Source: Tragulus kanchil (taxonomy: Eukaryota > Chordata > Mammalia > Artiodactyla > Tragulidae). Taken from it: a DNA stretch of 64,000 nt. Below the pieces are notes generated by a model. That model saw only the letters and a program-made list of their open reading frames with translations. It had not been told where the DNA came from and did not search any database. Positions 1 through 13,663 of the stretch are shown one piece after another (position 1 is the stretch's first letter; every line of letters begins with the position of its first letter). The stretch covers positions 100,928,794 through 100,992,793 of the forward strand of contig JAIOJX010000032.1 of the NCBI GenBank assembly GCA_022376925.1, in the 5' to 3' direction. The position numbers and the translations under genes are program-made.

Positions 1-505
1 AGCGAAGCCTTCAAGATCCTATGATATATGGTCCACGTCTACTCTGACCTCATGAACTCTCTCTCTTTCCACTCCCAACATTTGAGCCATCCTCTTTCTC
101 CTACAATACTCAAACTCTGTTTCACCCCTCTGAGGCTGCTTTACAAATACTCTGTCCCCAGGTTTTCAAATGGCTAGCTCTTAAGCTAAGACTTTAAGGA
201 TTATAAAGTCTTAACTTTGCTCGGTGAGGCTTTCCCAACAGCCTAATCTAAATTAGCACCTCCTCCTTCCTCATCACACCCTAGGACAGCACCGTTTTTC
301 ACTCTTCTCATAGCACTCATCAGTGCCTAAAATAGGTTAATTTGTTTACTTACTATTGAAAACTGCTGGATACCGCTAGCCATAAACTCCACAGGGCACA
401 GAGAGACCCTGTCTTTTACCACTGCACCCCCAACGTTTTAGGAGAGGGCCTATCAGGCAGTAGGTGTCCAGTATACTAGGTGTCCAATAAAAAATGGCCG
501 AATGA
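1..505 (+). repeat. L2-type LINE 3' region (old, diverged)
   Basis: The stretch has the typical order of an L2 3' end: serine/leucine-rich decayed coding region, then a segment on constant themes (ccacagggcacagagaccctgtctt, here diverged), then a 'gtgtccaataaa'-type tail near 475-490. Assignment is by pattern recall, not alignment. No gene signal. Confidence 0.4.
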
Positions 506-935
506 AAGAGAAAACAGATATTGTTTTTTGCTCCTGAAGAAAATGACCAATTACAATGTAAAGTCCAGGACTTTGAAAAAGCTGAAATTCTGGGTGCTCG
601 AGGAACAGAGAGGGTGAAACTTAACCCAATGTGTTATGGATAGGGCAAAGTAATTTCTCTAGAGGTAATAACATTTAAAAGCTGATATTTAAAGGGAAAG
701 TTAGAATTGGAAGCCTAGAGGAAGGGAGATATAAGTAAAGTTTTCCAAGGAGAATTAACAGTTGAAATACAACAAGCAAGAGAAGACAGTAACAAAAAGA
801 GTAGAGAGAAATGGGCAGACTTAGGAGACACTCAAGAAAAAAAGTAGTAAACCTTAATGATTAATTGTATGTAATGGATGAGGGAAGAGGAATTAAATAT
901 CATGCTTAAGTTTTAGGCTTAGGAAATCGTGTGAA
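506..935. other. Intronic DNA, nothing recognised
   Basis: Purine-rich unique sequence with no long open frame, no recognisable repeat and no RNA gene. Confidence 0.5.
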
Positions 936-939
936 TGGT

Positions 940-1250
940 ATTTTCATTCATGTACACATATTATATGTATATATACATATAAACTAATATTCATGCACAG
1001 AAATATACTTCATTCTTGCACACAAATATATATATAAACTATAACATATAAACTAAGTTGAACTACATACATATATAAACTAAAGTGAACTCAATAAACT
1101 AAGATGAACTTTTCATATGTATATATACATGTGTGTATGTATATACATTATGTATAATGATATATTTATATATATTATCATATATTTTATATATTTATAC
1201 ATGTTTATATTTTCATATATATGTATGTGTATGTATATACATAAAAGTTC
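940..1250. repeat. AT-rich (TATA/CATA)n microsatellite tract
   Basis: About 300 bp of interrupted TATATA and ACATATA runs, including the recurring phrase 'aaactaa(a/g)(t/a)tgaac' around 1040-1110. Many short self-complementary segments such as atatatacatat. Likely slippage-prone and polymorphic. Confidence 0.8.
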
Positions 1251-1972
1251 AACTTAGCTTCAAATGACACTGTGACTTCAGAATGGAAACAGTCAATAAA
1301 TAGCTTAATAAATATGTTTAGAATTCAGCAGAATATAGATTTGTAAAGACTGCAACATTTTCAGGTGGTGGTCACGAATAATGTTAAAAGCTATCCGGGG
1401 GGTGGATAAAAGACTTTTAAAGTTGGCAGGCAAAACCATCTCTGCCAAGTTACAAAGTATTAATCCTTTGACCAATTAAAGTAACGCTTCCCTAAGAACC
1501 ATGGGGAAATGAAAAACCAGGACAAAAATCACTTCAACAAATTCTAGTTCATGGGAAATTTGGAGTTTCCTTTCAATCCTGTTCATTCCTTTTAACTTTC
1601 TCCCAATGGGCTTTTTTCACCTTGAGTAAATAGAGAAATTGTGCAATGTCTCACTTTCATTTTTAGTATTTAGTTTTCAAACTCTCTTGCTTATTCTAGA
1701 AGGACATTCTGTAGCAAGGAAACTATTCTTGGCTCATCTTGGTTAGTCCAAGATTGACAAAAACAAACAAAACCACTAAAAGGATCAGGTCTCTCTTCCT
1801 GTTTAAATCACTGACACTGTTAGAAGACTCTGTCAACAAGCTTATTCTGAAGCAAGAATACATGAGTGCCTTTTTAAAACAAAAATTCAAATCCACAATT
1901 AAAGAGAACGTGGCTAAATGAACTAAGCTTCATTAGGCTGGAAGCTAGAAGCTTTAAACATTTAATTCATCA
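1251..1972. other. Intronic DNA, nothing recognised
   Basis: Unique AT-rich sequence. A 60-codon open frame at 1739-1921 has no recognisable domain and is expected by chance. Confidence 0.5.
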
Positions 1973-1988
1973 CTGCCAGTTACCTTCT

Positions 1989-2313
1989 TTTTTTTTTTTT
2001 TAACATTAATTTATTCATTTATTTTGGCAGGGGTAGGGAGGGAGGTGGGTGGGCAGGCCACTTCCACTGGTCTTTCATTTGTCTGATTTCATCCATCTTT
2101 GTTCTTTGGCCCGTGTGGGCCTCCCATCTCCGTGGCGTCTGTTGTCGGAGAGCGCCGGCTCTGGGCGCATGCGCTCCAGAGCTCCGGCTCAGTGATTGGA
2201 CACATCGGTCCAGCCGCTCCCCGGCACGTAGGATCTTCCCAGGCCAGGGATCGAACCGGCGCCCCTTGCACTGCAAGGCGGTGTCCTTACCCACTGGACC
2301 ACCACGGAAGCCC
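1989..2313 (-). mobile_element. Young tRNA-headed SINE with GC-rich body, copy 1
   Basis: Antisense copy. The tRNA-like head lies at the high-coordinate end, with a B box (ggttcgatccc in sense) near 2245-2255 and an A box near 2290-2300. A GC-rich body and a T-rich (A-tail) end near 1989-2003 follow. Flanked by a perfect 16 bp target-site duplication, ctgccagttaccttct, at 1973-1988 and 2314-2329. Almost identical to the copies at 17085, 49866 and 57493. Short open frames through it are not genes. Confidence 0.9.
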
Positions 2314-2329
2314 CTGCCAGTTACCTTCT

Positions 2330-2868
2330 GACCAACCCTGAGAACATTCCATAACTCCTTCACAAAACAGCAAATAATTAAATAATTCTAAAATAGAATG
2401 GGCTAAGTAGTCAAACCAAAATCAAACAAGTATAAACAATTACAGAAATGGAAGAAAAAGAACACTAGTTATATCAAAAATAGGCTTTTAAATCCTTATG
2501 ACAACTGCAACTGCTTATTGATAAAATAATTTGTCCACAGGAATAGAATAGAAACTAGAACTCGTGACCTAAATGAACAAAATTTCCTTGGGATCTTTCA
2601 AGGTTGGCATTCTAGAAATGATGCAGTCAACCAACAGGAAGAGTACAGAGACCTCTCCCTTCTCCACTTTCACTCTGGCAGGTGACTGTTCTAGCCTGGC
2701 TTACAGCTTTCCCCTCCAATAGGAAGTGACCACTCAGTAAGGAAGAGCAAAGAGATTTAGCTTAGAAGTTCATTCAGTAACTAGAATCAAGTCATTGCTG
2801 ACAGAGAGCTGAAGTCAGACATGAACCGTTTTGGTTAACTGAAAATCATCTGGAATCATGAGAGGACT
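2330..2868. other. Intronic DNA, nothing recognised
   Basis: Unique AT-rich intron sequence; no repeat family or RNA gene recognised. Confidence 0.5.
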
Positions 2869-5161
2869 GAAATCAGCTTTTAGGATGCCAACAGTAGTCA
2901 TTATAACAATGAGAACACACTAATTCTCAAACAGCACCATGAGGTATCCCCATTTTAAAGTTAAGGAAACGAAGAATAGGACAGTGAGTCACTGAGCTCA
3001 TCAGTGATAATTTAATTCCTATGACATCTTTAAAAACCTGTACATGCAAATTCTGGATCATCTAGAACACAGGTCCTAGATGATAACCTTATGATCAAGT
3101 ACTGCCATGCAATTGCAGGGACCTCATTTCTTGTTTATGCTTACGATCAAGTGAACTTCAAATGAAGATCAAATGACACTGAAGCTTACTGTTAGAATGA
3201 AGTTCTCTCCATAGTGATGAGAGAACTGAGTTATCACAGGTCATTCAATGGCACACCAAACCCAAAAAGCCTCCTCTGAATATAGTGGCATATTCATGCT
3301 GTTAGTAAGATACACTGAGGAGGCCCCCTCATTTAACCTACCACTTTGCGCTGGTTCCCTAGCAATAAATGTATCTAGCTATAGAAAAGGCTAAAAATGT
3401 GTCCCAAATCCTAGCAATAACTGGATCAGCCATTCATTTAAGGGTTCCAAGAACGTTATGGTATTAATTCTCTATTGCTACCATACTTAGTGTGTTTAAA
3501 ACAACACAAATGTATTCTGTATTATGTTACAGGTTTAAAGGGTAAAGTCTGATACGTGCCTCACTGGGCTGAAATCAAGGCATTAGCAGGGCTTCATTGC
3601 CTTCTGGGGGCTCTGTGCTGCACTCACTCACTCGAGTCATGTCTGACTCTTTGTGACCCCATGGACTGCAGCCCTCCAGGCTCCTCGGTCCATGGGGATT
3701 CTCCAGGCAAAAGTAATGGAATCAGTTGCCATGCACTCCTCCAGGGGATTTTCCCAAGTCAGGGATCAAACCCAAGTCTCCCATATAGAAGGTGGATTTT
3801 TCACCATCTAAGCCATTAGGGAAGCCCTCTGGGGGTTAAGGAGGAGTCTAGGGTAAATCTATTTCTTTGTATTTAGAGACCACCTGCATTCCTTGGCTCA
3901 TGGCCCCCCTTCCTCTAAGGCCAGGCACAGCCATTGACCTTCTCATATCTCTCTGAAAAACCTGGCTTCCTCTGAACTCCCTCTTCTATTTTTAAGTACC
4001 ATGGGAAATCAGCTTTTAGGATGCCAACAGTAGTCATTATAACAATGAGAACACACTAATTCTCAAACAGCACCATGAGGTATCCCCATTTTAAAGTTAA
4101 GGAACGAAGAATAGGACAGTGAGTCACTGAGCTCATCAGTGATAATTTAATTCCTATGACATCTTTAAAAACCTGTACATGCAAATTCTGGATCATCTAG
4201 AACACAGGTCCTAGATGATAACCTTATGATCAAGTACTGCCATGCAATTGCAGGGACCTCATTTCTTGTTTATGCTTACGATCAAGTGAACTTCAAATGA
4301 AGATCAAATGACACTGAAGCTTACTGTTAGAATGAAGTTCTCTCCATAGTGATGAGAGAACTGAGTTATCACAGGTCATTCAATGGCACACCAAACCCAA
4401 AAAGCCTCCTCTGAATATAGTGGCATATTCATGCTGTTAGTAAGATACACTGAGGAGGCCCCCTCATTTAACCTACCACTTTGCGCTGGTTCCCTAGCAA
4501 TAAATGTATCTAGCTATAGAAAAGGCTAAAAATGTGTCCCAAATCCTAGCAATAACTGGATCAGCCATTCATTTAAGGGTTCCAAGAACGTTATGGTATT
4601 AATTCTCTATTGCTACCATACTTAGTGTGTTTAAAACAACACAAATGTATTCTGTATTATGTTACAGGTTTAAAGGGTAAAGTCTGATACGTGCCTCACT
4701 GGGCTGAAATCAAGGCATTAGCAGGGCTTCATTGCCTTCTGGGGGCTCTGTGCTGCACTCACTCACTCGAGTCATGTCTGACTCTTTGTGACCCCATGGA
4801 CTGCAGCCCTCCAGGCTCCTCGGTCCATGGGGATTCTCCAGGCAAAAGTAATGGAATCAGTTGCCATGCACTCCTCCAGGGGATTTTCCCAAGTCAGGGA
4901 TCAAACCCAAGTCTCCCATATAGAAGGTGGATTTTTCACCATCTAAGCCATTAGGGAAGCCCTCTGGGGGTTAAGGAGGAGTCTAGGGTAAATCTATTTC
5001 TTTGTATTTAGAGACCACCTGCATTCCTTGGCTCATGGCCCCCCTTCCTCTAAGGCCAGGCACAGCCAGTTGACCCCTTCTCATATCTCTCTGACCATAT
5101 TCCCACTTCAAATCTTTTTCTCTGGCTTCCTCTGAACTCCCTCTTCTATTTTTAAGTACCA
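2869..5161. repeat. Direct duplication 1 (copies 2869-4004 and 4005-5161)
   Basis: The same about 1135 bp sequence appears twice head to tail. The copies differ by single-base indels, and near the end of the first copy about 20 bases are missing or garbled around 3945-3965 compared with 5085-5125. Each copy carries the same antisense Bov-tA SINE. No target-site or transposon ends flank the unit. Confidence 0.93.
3618..3828 (-). mobile_element. Bov-tA-type SINE (duplicated at 4753-4963)
   Basis: Antisense ruminant SINE. Read on the minus strand it runs from the tRNA-Glu-like head (near 3800-3828) through the diagnostic 'catggactgcag' complement to the 3' end at about 3618. Moderately diverged. 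The second occurrence is part of the block duplication, not a separate insertion. Confidence 0.85.
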
Positions 5162-5530
5162 TAGTATTATCTGGAACCACCCAGATAATCAAGGAAAACC
5201 TCCCTATTCTATCAGATGATTAGCAACCTTAAATCCACCCATAACCTTAATTCTCCTTTGCCATGTAATATAGCATACTCACTGGGGACGGGGACATCTT
5301 CCTTCAGTGGGGGCAGGGGTGGCACTACTGTCTACCACAGTTACTATGCAGCTATGTTACCAGGTAAACAAAGTACCTCAGCAGGGTTATCAGGTTGTTC
5401 CCCATCAATGCTGCTATTTAAAGACTGCTCACTGACAAAGTTTAGACTAAATATAACCTCTGACTATAATGACTTAGCAAAGCCTCAACGATACTAACAC
5501 TGCTTTTCTTCTCAGTTTTTTCAGAAGTGG
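5162..5530. other. Intronic DNA, nothing recognised
   Basis: Open frames up to 93 codons here have no domain, no conserved composition and no splice context. I consider this non-coding intron. Confidence 0.5.
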
Positions 5531-5534
5531 AGTA

Positions 5535-5760
5535 AAGATGAACACATAGCATTTGAAGTCAGACGTGAGGGTAACTACTAGCTCTGCAACTTACTAGCTA
5601 TTTGACCTTGGCCACGCTGCTGACACTCTTTAGAAATGTGGCTTTCTCATCTATCAAATGAAGATAGCAATACTCCTTACACATGTATCAAGGACATGAA
5701 AATTATAAAATGCTCAGCACAGTTTCTAGCCATTAGGTACTGAAAGATTAACAGGTACTG
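5535..5760 (+). repeat. MIR SINE (ancient)
   Basis: Classic MIR core order: 'agctctgcaacttactagct' followed by 'tgaccttgg', then 'ctcatctatcaaatgaagat' and the 'ctcagcacag..tagccattaggta' 3' end. Diverged, as expected for a pan-mammalian relic. Confidence 0.8.
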
Positions 5761-6211
5761 AATAAGATTAACATTTACTTTCTCAAACTCTTAAGATTTA
5801 AGATAAAAATAGAGACAGTTTTCAGTGTTTAGCATACTATATTTTCACAATAAATATTAAACGTAACTTCAAATGATATAAAGAACACTGCTGCATACTG
5901 AATGTCTAAGTTGTCTATGGGTATAGATGATGCTTATTTATCTTTCAATTATTTAGCTTATTTATTAAATTCTTAATTTACTTATCTTCTAAATTTGTAA
6001 CTTGCTCTATCCCAAAAAAATTCATTGGCCTTTCTAAGGGCTTTACTATCAATAATTAATGACTGCAATTTTGCAAATAATACTATGGCAGATAATCTTT
6101 AACAGCTACTTTCTACCTTTTCCAAAAAGAAAATACCCTGATATGTTCATTAAAAGTGACTGGAAAATATTATAAAATAAATCTAGAAATAGCAAATTCC
6201 TAAATTACCTT
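5761..6211. other. Intronic DNA, nothing recognised
   Basis: Very AT-rich unique sequence between the MIR and the duplicated exon block. Confidence 0.5.
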
Positions 6212-6408
6212 CAACATGAATACTCGAAATGAGTCAATTTACAATTAGACTTTTAATTCAAAACCACAAGTATTCAAAAAAAGAGTTAATGAGGTTAAAT
6301 AATTACAACTGTATATATATAAAAGTTTAACTAAAAGTAAATATTTATAAATCCAAATACAATATTTTGAGAGTTTCTCATTTATATAATCAGGCGCAGA
6401 AATACTTA

Positions 6409-6603
<195 letters not shown>

Positions 6604-7517
6604 TTAATGCTCCCTTCCACTGTAGCCCCAAATTTCTTTACTCATGTATACCACATTGATTCCATTTATTGCATAGAACAGAAGATACCTCTTTTCATGC
6701 CTGTCTCTTCTACTACAGCATATGCTCCTAAAGGACAGAAACTGTATTTTAGTCTTCTCTCTATCATCACCTCATACAGGGATTTTAGTATCTGAGGAAA
6801 GGATTACTGAATTCCATAGTCCTACTCAAAACTTAGTCAAACTTGAAACACCTTTTGGATAGAACAGAATTTACTATGTTTTGCTCATTTCTTTCTCTTC
6901 TGTGGTTAATCCAGTTACTGTATTATTGAAGAATAAATACTTGCTGTAATAAACTAAAACTCGTTATTAGTTTCAGTACCATTTCATTAGAAAATCCACA
7001 TACAACCCTTTATTGCCTTTTCTATAAAGCTTTCCTGTTTTCCCCCGTTTGATGGAATTTCTCTTCTTTCAAACCCTCACAGTATACTGATAAACCTCAT
7101 GCGTCCATCATTGTTAAGCTGTTATCTATATATGCGTTTTTGAAAAATTATATTATAAGAGCTATCAGCTCTTACCGTTCTCAAATAAGACAGTCAGCAT
7201 TCATCTGAATATCCTAGGAAGTGTCAAGCACATTATTTTGTACATAGTAGATGTATCACACTTCTTTATTTTAAACTATTACAAAGGTACAGTAACCAAA
7301 ACTAGTCTTAAAAAAAAAAGGTACCAACATGAATACTAAATGAGTCAATTTACAATTAGACTTTTAATTCAAAACCACAAGTATTCAAAAAAAGAGTTAA
7401 TGAGGTTAAATAATTACAACTGTATATATATAAAAGTTTAACTAAAAGTAAATATTTATAAATCCAAATACAATATTTTGAGAGTTTCTCATTTATATAA
7501 TCAGGCAGAAATACTTA

Positions 7518-7712
<195 letters not shown>

Positions 7713-8413
7713 TTAATGCTCCCTTCCACTGTAGCCCCAAATTTCTTTACTCATGTATACCACATTGATTCCATTTATTGCATAGAACAGAAGATACCTC
7801 TTTTCATGCCTGTCTCTTCTACTACAGCATATGCTCCTAAAGGACAGAAACTGTATTTTAGTCTTCTCTCTATCATCACCTCATACAGGGATTTTAGTAT
7901 CTGAGGAAAGGATTACTGAATTCCATAGTCCTACTCAAAACTTAGTCAAACTTGAAACACCTTTTGGATAGAACAGAATTTACTATGTTTTGCTCATTTC
8001 TTTCTCTTCTGTGGTTAATCCAGTTACTGTATTATTGAAGAATAAATACTTGCTGTAATAAACTAAAACTCGTTATTAGTTTCAGTACCATTTCATTAGA
8101 AAATCCACATACAACCCTTTATTGCCTTTTCTATAAAGCTTTCCTGTTTTCCCCCGTTTGATGGAATTTCTCTTCTTTCAAACCCTCACAGTATACTGAT
8201 AAACCTCATGCGTCGTCCATCATTGTTAAGCTGTTATCTATATATGCGTTTTTGAAAAATTATATTATAAGAGCTATCAGCTCTTACCGTTCTCAAATAA
8301 GACAGTCAGCATTCATCTGAATATCCTAGGAAGTGTCAAGCACATTATTTTGTACATAGTAGATGTATCACACTTCTTTATTTTAAACTATTACAAAGGT
8401 ACAGTAACCAAAA

Positions 8414-9411
8414 TAGCATAGTCTTGGCAAAAAACCAGACACAGAGATCAATGAAATAGAGAGCCCAAAAATTAACTCATGCAGAGTTAAGGTCAATTAA
8501 CTTACAACAAAAGACTCAGAATATACAATGGTGAAGAGATAATCTCTTCAACAAACGGCATTGGGAATATTCGATGGCCACACACAAAAGAATGAAAATA
8601 GACCCCATCTCACACATTACAGAAAAATCCACTGAAATTGGATTTAAAGAAGAATTTAAAACAAGAAACCATAAAACTTCTAGAGAAAAACATAATAGGC
8701 TTGATATTGATTTAGCTATGATTTTTTTGAACTTGATAACAAAAGCAAGGGCAACAAAAGCAAATATAGGCAGGCAAGATTAAATCAAACTAAAAAGCTT
8801 CTGCATGGCAAAAGAAACCACCAATAAAATGAAAAGGCAACCTAGCAAACGGAAGAAAATATCTACAAATTACATATCTGACAAGGGGTTAATATCCAAA
8901 TTATGTAAATTACCTAACAATTTAGTAGGATAATAGAAAAAAACATTTAAAAATGGATAGAGGAACTAAATAAACTCTTTGCCAAAGAAGGTATATAAAT
9001 GGCCGGACAAACAAAATTACCAGGTAATCATCAGTAAATCATCACTAATCATCAAGTTAATGCAAATCAAAGCCAAAATGAGTGATCATCTCACCTCTGT
9101 CAGAAAAGCTGTCATTAACACTGAAGAGATAACAAAAGTTGGTAAACATGGAGGAAGGGGAACCCTTGTGTACTGCTGATAGAAATGTGTACTGGTGTAG
9201 CCACTATGTAAAACTGTGTGGAGCCTCCTCCAAAACTAAATAAGATAACTACAATATGATTCTGCAATCTCCTCATAGATATTTTAAATAAATAAAAATG
9301 GGATATCAAAGAAACATCTACACTACCATATTCATCACAGCATTATTCACAAAAACAAAGATATGAAAATTAAGTGTTCATCAATGAATGAAAGAAGAGT
9401 GGTGTGCATAT
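8414..9411 (+). mobile_element. L1 fragment, ORF2 3' end and 3' UTR
   Basis: Decayed LINE-1 sequence. Recognisable ORF2 C-terminal and 3' UTR phrases in sense order: the 'aagactcagaatatacaatgg' region, 'aaaactggac'-type text at 8560, 'aaaaagcttctgcatggcaaaag' theme at 8792, then the 'aaatgcaaatcaaa' and 'ggtgtagccactatg' themes. Many stops, no intact frame. It ends in the microsatellite at 9412. Confidence 0.8.
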
Positions 9412-9450
9412 TCTCTCTCTCTCTCTCTCACCACACACACATACACACAC
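9412..9450. repeat. (TC)n(CA)n microsatellite
   Basis: A run of TC dinucleotides passes into CACACA/TACACAC repeats. Confidence 0.9.
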
Positions 9451-11596
9451 CATCACCACCTACAGGAGCTCCAAGGACAGGCACAAGTCCTTGCTATCGT
9501 CCTAGGCTCTAGAGGGGTGCTGTTCCAGGATTCAAGAACTCAGAAAAATAATGCAAACACATATTGAGAAGATACAGAAGATGTTTAACAAAGAGCTAGA
9601 AGATTTAGAGAGCAAAGAAATAATACTGAGATGAATAATACAGTAATTTGAATAAAAAATACACTAAAAGGAATCAACAGCAGAATATTTGAGGAAGAAC
9701 AAGTAAGTGATCTGTAAAACAGAACGGCAGAAATCACTGTCACAGAATAAAATAAAAGGAATGAAAGGAAATGAGGATAGTCTTAAAGATCTCAGGGACA
9801 ATAATAAATGCACCAACATTCACATTACAGGGTCCCAGAAGAAGAGAGAGAGAGAAAGGGCCTGAGAAAAGTATTTCAAGCTATTACAGCCCAAAACTTC
9901 CCTAACATGAGAAAAGAAATACTCAAGTGAAGGAAGGGCACAGAGTCCCCCACAAAATAAACCCAAGGGGCTTCCCTGGTAGCTCAGAGGTAGAGAGTCT
10001 GCCTGCCAATGCAAGAGACACGGGTTCGATCCCTGATCCGGAAGGATCCCACATGTTGTGGAGCAACTAAGCCCGTGAGCCACAACTATTGAGCCTGTGC
10101 TCCAGAGCCTCGAAGCCGCAACTATCGAGCCTGTGCTCTAAAACCTCGAAGCCGCAACTATTGAGTCAATGAGCTGCAACTACTGAAGCCCATGTGCCCT
10201 AGAGCCTGAGTTCCATAACAAAAGAAATCACCACAAAAAGCCTGCTCACCTCAACTAGAGAGTAGCCCCCACTCTCTGCAACTAGAGAAAAGCCTGTGGC
10301 AGCAGTGAAAACCCAGAATAGCCATAAATAAACAAATAAATAAAAACTTAAAAATAAAATAAACCCAAAGAGAAACATGTTGAGATACATATTAATCAAA
10401 CTGACAAGAATTAAAGAGAAAAAAAATTTAAAATACTAAGGGAAAAGCAACAAATAACATACAAGAGAATTATCAGCAGATTTTTAAGGAGAAACCCCAG
10501 GCCTTAAGAGCGTAGCACAAAACATCACCACCTACAGGAGCTCCAAGGACAGGCACAAGTCCTTGCTATCGTCCTAGGCTCTAGAGGGGTGCTGTTCCAG
10601 GATTCAAGAACTCAGAAAAATAATGCAAACACATATTGAGAAGATACAGAAGATGTTTAACAAAGAGCTAGAAGATTTAGAGAGCAAAGAAATAATACTG
10701 AGATGAATAATACAGTAATTTGAATAAAAAATACACTAAAAGGAATCAACAGCAGAATATTTGAGGAAGAACAAGTAAGTGATCTGTAAAACAGAACGGC
10801 AGAAATCACTGTCACAGAATAAAATAAAAGGAATGAAAGGAAATGAGGATAGTCTTAAAGATCTCAGGGACAATAATAAATGCACCAACATTCACATTAC
10901 AGGGTCCCAGAAGAAGAGAGAGAGAGAAAGGGCCTGAGAAAAGTATTTCAAGCTATTACAGCCCAAAACTTCCCTAACATGAGAAAAGAAATACTCAAGT
11001 GAAGGAAGGGCACAGAGTCCCCCACAAAATAAACCCAAGGGGCTTCCCTGGTAGCTCAGAGGTAGAGAGTCTGCCTGCCAATGCAAGAGACACGGGTTCG
11101 ATCCCTGATCCGGAAGGATCCCACATGTTGTGGAGCAACTAAGCCCGTGAGCCACAACTATTGAGCCTGTGCTCCAGAGCCTCGAAGCCGCAACTATCGA
11201 GCCTGTGCTCTAAAACCTCGAAGCCGCAACTATTGAGTCAATGAGCTGCAACTACTGAAGCCCATGTGCCCTAGAGCCTGAGTTCCATAACAAAAGAAAT
11301 CACCACAAAAAGCCTGCTCACCTCAACTAGAGAGTAGCCCCCACTCTCTGCAACTAGAGAAAAGCCTGTGGCAGCAGTGAAAACCCAGAATAGCCATAAA
11401 TAAACAAATAAATAAAAACTTAAAAATAAAATAAACCCAAAGAGAAACATGTTGAGATACATATTAATCAAACTGACAAGAATTAAAGAGAAAAAAAATT
11501 TAAAATACTAAGGGAAAAGCAACAAATAACATACAAGAGAATTATCAGCAGATTTTTAAGGAGAAACCCCAGGCCTTAAGAGCGTAGCACAAAACA
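9451..11596. repeat. Direct duplication 3 (9451-10522 and 10523-11596)
   Basis: A 1072 bp unit, apparently identical in both copies, starting catcaccaccta and ending gagcgtagcacaaaa. Contains L1 ORF1-region sequence and a CHR-type SINE. The second half overlaps the next duplication, so the CHR tail occurs three times. Confidence 0.95.
9969..10370 (+). mobile_element. CHR-type tRNA-derived SINE (also at 11041-11442; tail at 12330-12552)
   Basis: tRNA-like head with A box (tagctcagagg) and B box (gggttcgatccc) at about 9980-10033. It is followed by the repetitive 'gccgcaacta(t/c)tgag' modules typical of CHR elements shared by cetaceans, hippos and ruminants, then an aataaataaa-rich tail at 10325-10352. 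The internal modules recur about 30-40 bp apart. Later copies come from block duplications 3 and 4. Confidence 0.8.
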
Positions 11597-13436
11597 TTCA
11601 AAGTGAAGATCAGGAAAAACCTAAAACCAAGAATACTCTACATAGTAAGGCTGCTGTTCAGACTTGACAAAATCAACACATTTTACAGATGAGCAAAAGT
11701 TAAGAGAATGCAGCACCACCAAAGCCAGCATTAAAATAAATCACAAAGGAACTTCCCTAGGCAAAAATAAAGGCTACAACTAGAAACAAAAACAATACAA
11801 ATCAGAAAGATCACTGGTGAAGGCAAACATAAAGCAAAGGTAGGAAATTACCCACACATAAAATCTGACATCAAAACCGGGAATTGTGAGAATAATGAAA
11901 ATGCAGGATATTGAAAAGGCATTGGAAATTAACAGACCAGCAACTTGAAACAATCTTGTACATATACAGACTGCTATACCAAAACATCATGGGAACCCCA
12001 AACCAAACATCGACAAGAGATGCACATACAAAAAAGAAAAAGCAAACACTACACTAAAGATAAACATAAAAATCACAAGGGAAGAGAACAAATAAGGAAG
12101 GAAATAAAAAAGACCCCTGGTAGCTCAGATGGTAAAGAATCTGTCTGCAATGCTGGATACCCAGGTTTAAACTCTGAGTTGGGAAAATTCACTAAAGAAG
12201 GGCATGGCAACCCACTCCAGTATTCTTCCTGGAGAATCCCATGGACAGAGGAGCCTGGGGGGCTATAGTTCATGAGGTCGCAAAGAGTCGGACATGACTG
12301 AGTGACTAACACCTTCACCTTCAAAACCTCGAAGCGCAACTATTGAGTCAATGAGCTGCAACTACTGAAGCCCATGTGCCCTAGAGCCTGAGTTCCATAA
12401 CAAAAGAAATCACCACAAAAAGCCTGCTCACCTCAACTAGAGAGTAGCCCCCACTCTCTGCAACTAGAGAAAAGCCTGTGGCAGCAGTGAAAACCCAGAA
12501 TAGCCATAAATAAACAAATAAATAAAAACTTAAAAATAAAATAAACCCAAAGAGAAACATGTTGAGATACATATTAATCAAACTGACAAGAATTAAAGAG
12601 AAAAAAAATTTAAAATACTAAGGGAAAAGCAACAAATAACATACAAGAGAATTATCAGCAGATTTTTAAGGAGAAACCCCAGGCCTTAAGAGCGTAGCAC
12701 AAAACATTCAAAGTGAAGATCAGGAAAAACCTAAAACCAAGAATACTCTACATAGTAAGGCTGCTGTTCAGACTTGACAAAATCAACACATTTTACAGAT
12801 GAGCAAAAGTTAAGAGAATGCAGCACCACCAAAGCCAGCATTAAAATAAATCACAAAGGAACTTCCCTAGGCAAAAATAAAGGCTACAACTAGAAACAAA
12901 AACAATACAAATCAGAAAGATCACTGGTGAAGGCAAACATAAAGCAAAGGTAGGAAATTACCCACACATAAAATCTGACATCAAAACCGGGAATTGTGAG
13001 AATAATGAAAATGCAGGATATTGAAAAGGCATTGGAAATTAACAGACCAGCAACTTGAAACAATCTTGTACATATACAGACTGCTATACCAAAACATCAT
13101 GGGAACCCCAAACCAAACATCGACAAGAGATGCACATACAAAAAAGAAAAAGCAAACACTACACTAAAGATAAACATAAAAATCACAAGGGAAGAGAACA
13201 AATAAGGAAGGAAATAAAAAAGACCCCTGGTAGCTCAGATGGTAAAGAATCTGTCTGCAATGCTGGATACCCAGGTTTAAACTCTGAGTTGGGAAAATTC
13301 ACTAAAGAAGGGCATGGCAACCCACTCCAGTATTCTTCCTGGAGAATCCCATGGACAGAGGAGCCTGGGGGGCTATAGTTCATGAGGTCGCAAAGAGTCG
13401 GACATGACTGAGTGACTAACACCTTCACCTTCAAAA
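11212..13436. repeat. Direct duplication 4 (11212-12322 and 12323-13436)
   Basis: A 1.11 kb unit starting aaaacctcgaag, inside the CHR SINE, and ending after the Bov-tA. The second copy lacks one base of 'gaagccgc' at its start. It overlaps duplication 3, so unrelated units chain together. This is hard to explain by unequal crossover, since no shared sequence lies at the unit ends. Confidence 0.93.
12112..12320 (+). mobile_element. Bov-tA-type SINE (duplicated at 13222-13430)
   Basis: Sense copy inserted in L1: 'cctggtagctcagatgg' A box region, a degenerate B box (aggtttaaactc), then 'actccagtattcttcctgga', 'catggacagaggagcctg' and 'gacatgactgagtgac' in the standard order. Confidence 0.85.
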
Positions 13437-13663
13437 AAAACAAAGCTAAATCACTTAACAAAATGGTAATAAGAACATACATGTAGATAACTATCACAAT
13501 GTAAATGGATAATGCTCCAAATGAAAAACACAGACTAGTAGAACGGATATTTTTAAAATACTGAAACATATGCTGTCTATAAGAGATCCACTTCATATCT
13601 AGGGACATACAAACCGAAAGTGAGAGGATGGAAAAAGATATTCCATGCAAAGGGAAATCAAAA

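Larger units (their letters stand above)
9451..13663 (+). mobile_element. L1 body: ORF1 region and ORF1-ORF2 junction (interrupted, duplicated)
   Basis: Sense-strand ruminant L1 text: ORF1-like 'gaagagagagagagaaaggg' near 9840, 'aaacttccctaacatg' at 9894, 'aaactgacaagaattaaag' at 10398, 'agggaaaagcaacaaataac' at 10439, then at 13437-13663 the start of ORF2 ('aaatggataatgctcc'). Broken by many stops, by a CHR SINE (9969) and a Bov-tA (12112), and inflated by two block duplications. Confidence 0.75.

Noticed and set aside
9969..10033. Functional tRNA gene
   Set aside because: A and B boxes are present, but the cloverleaf is not maintained and the sequence continues into a SINE body; this applies to all tRNA-like heads in the window.
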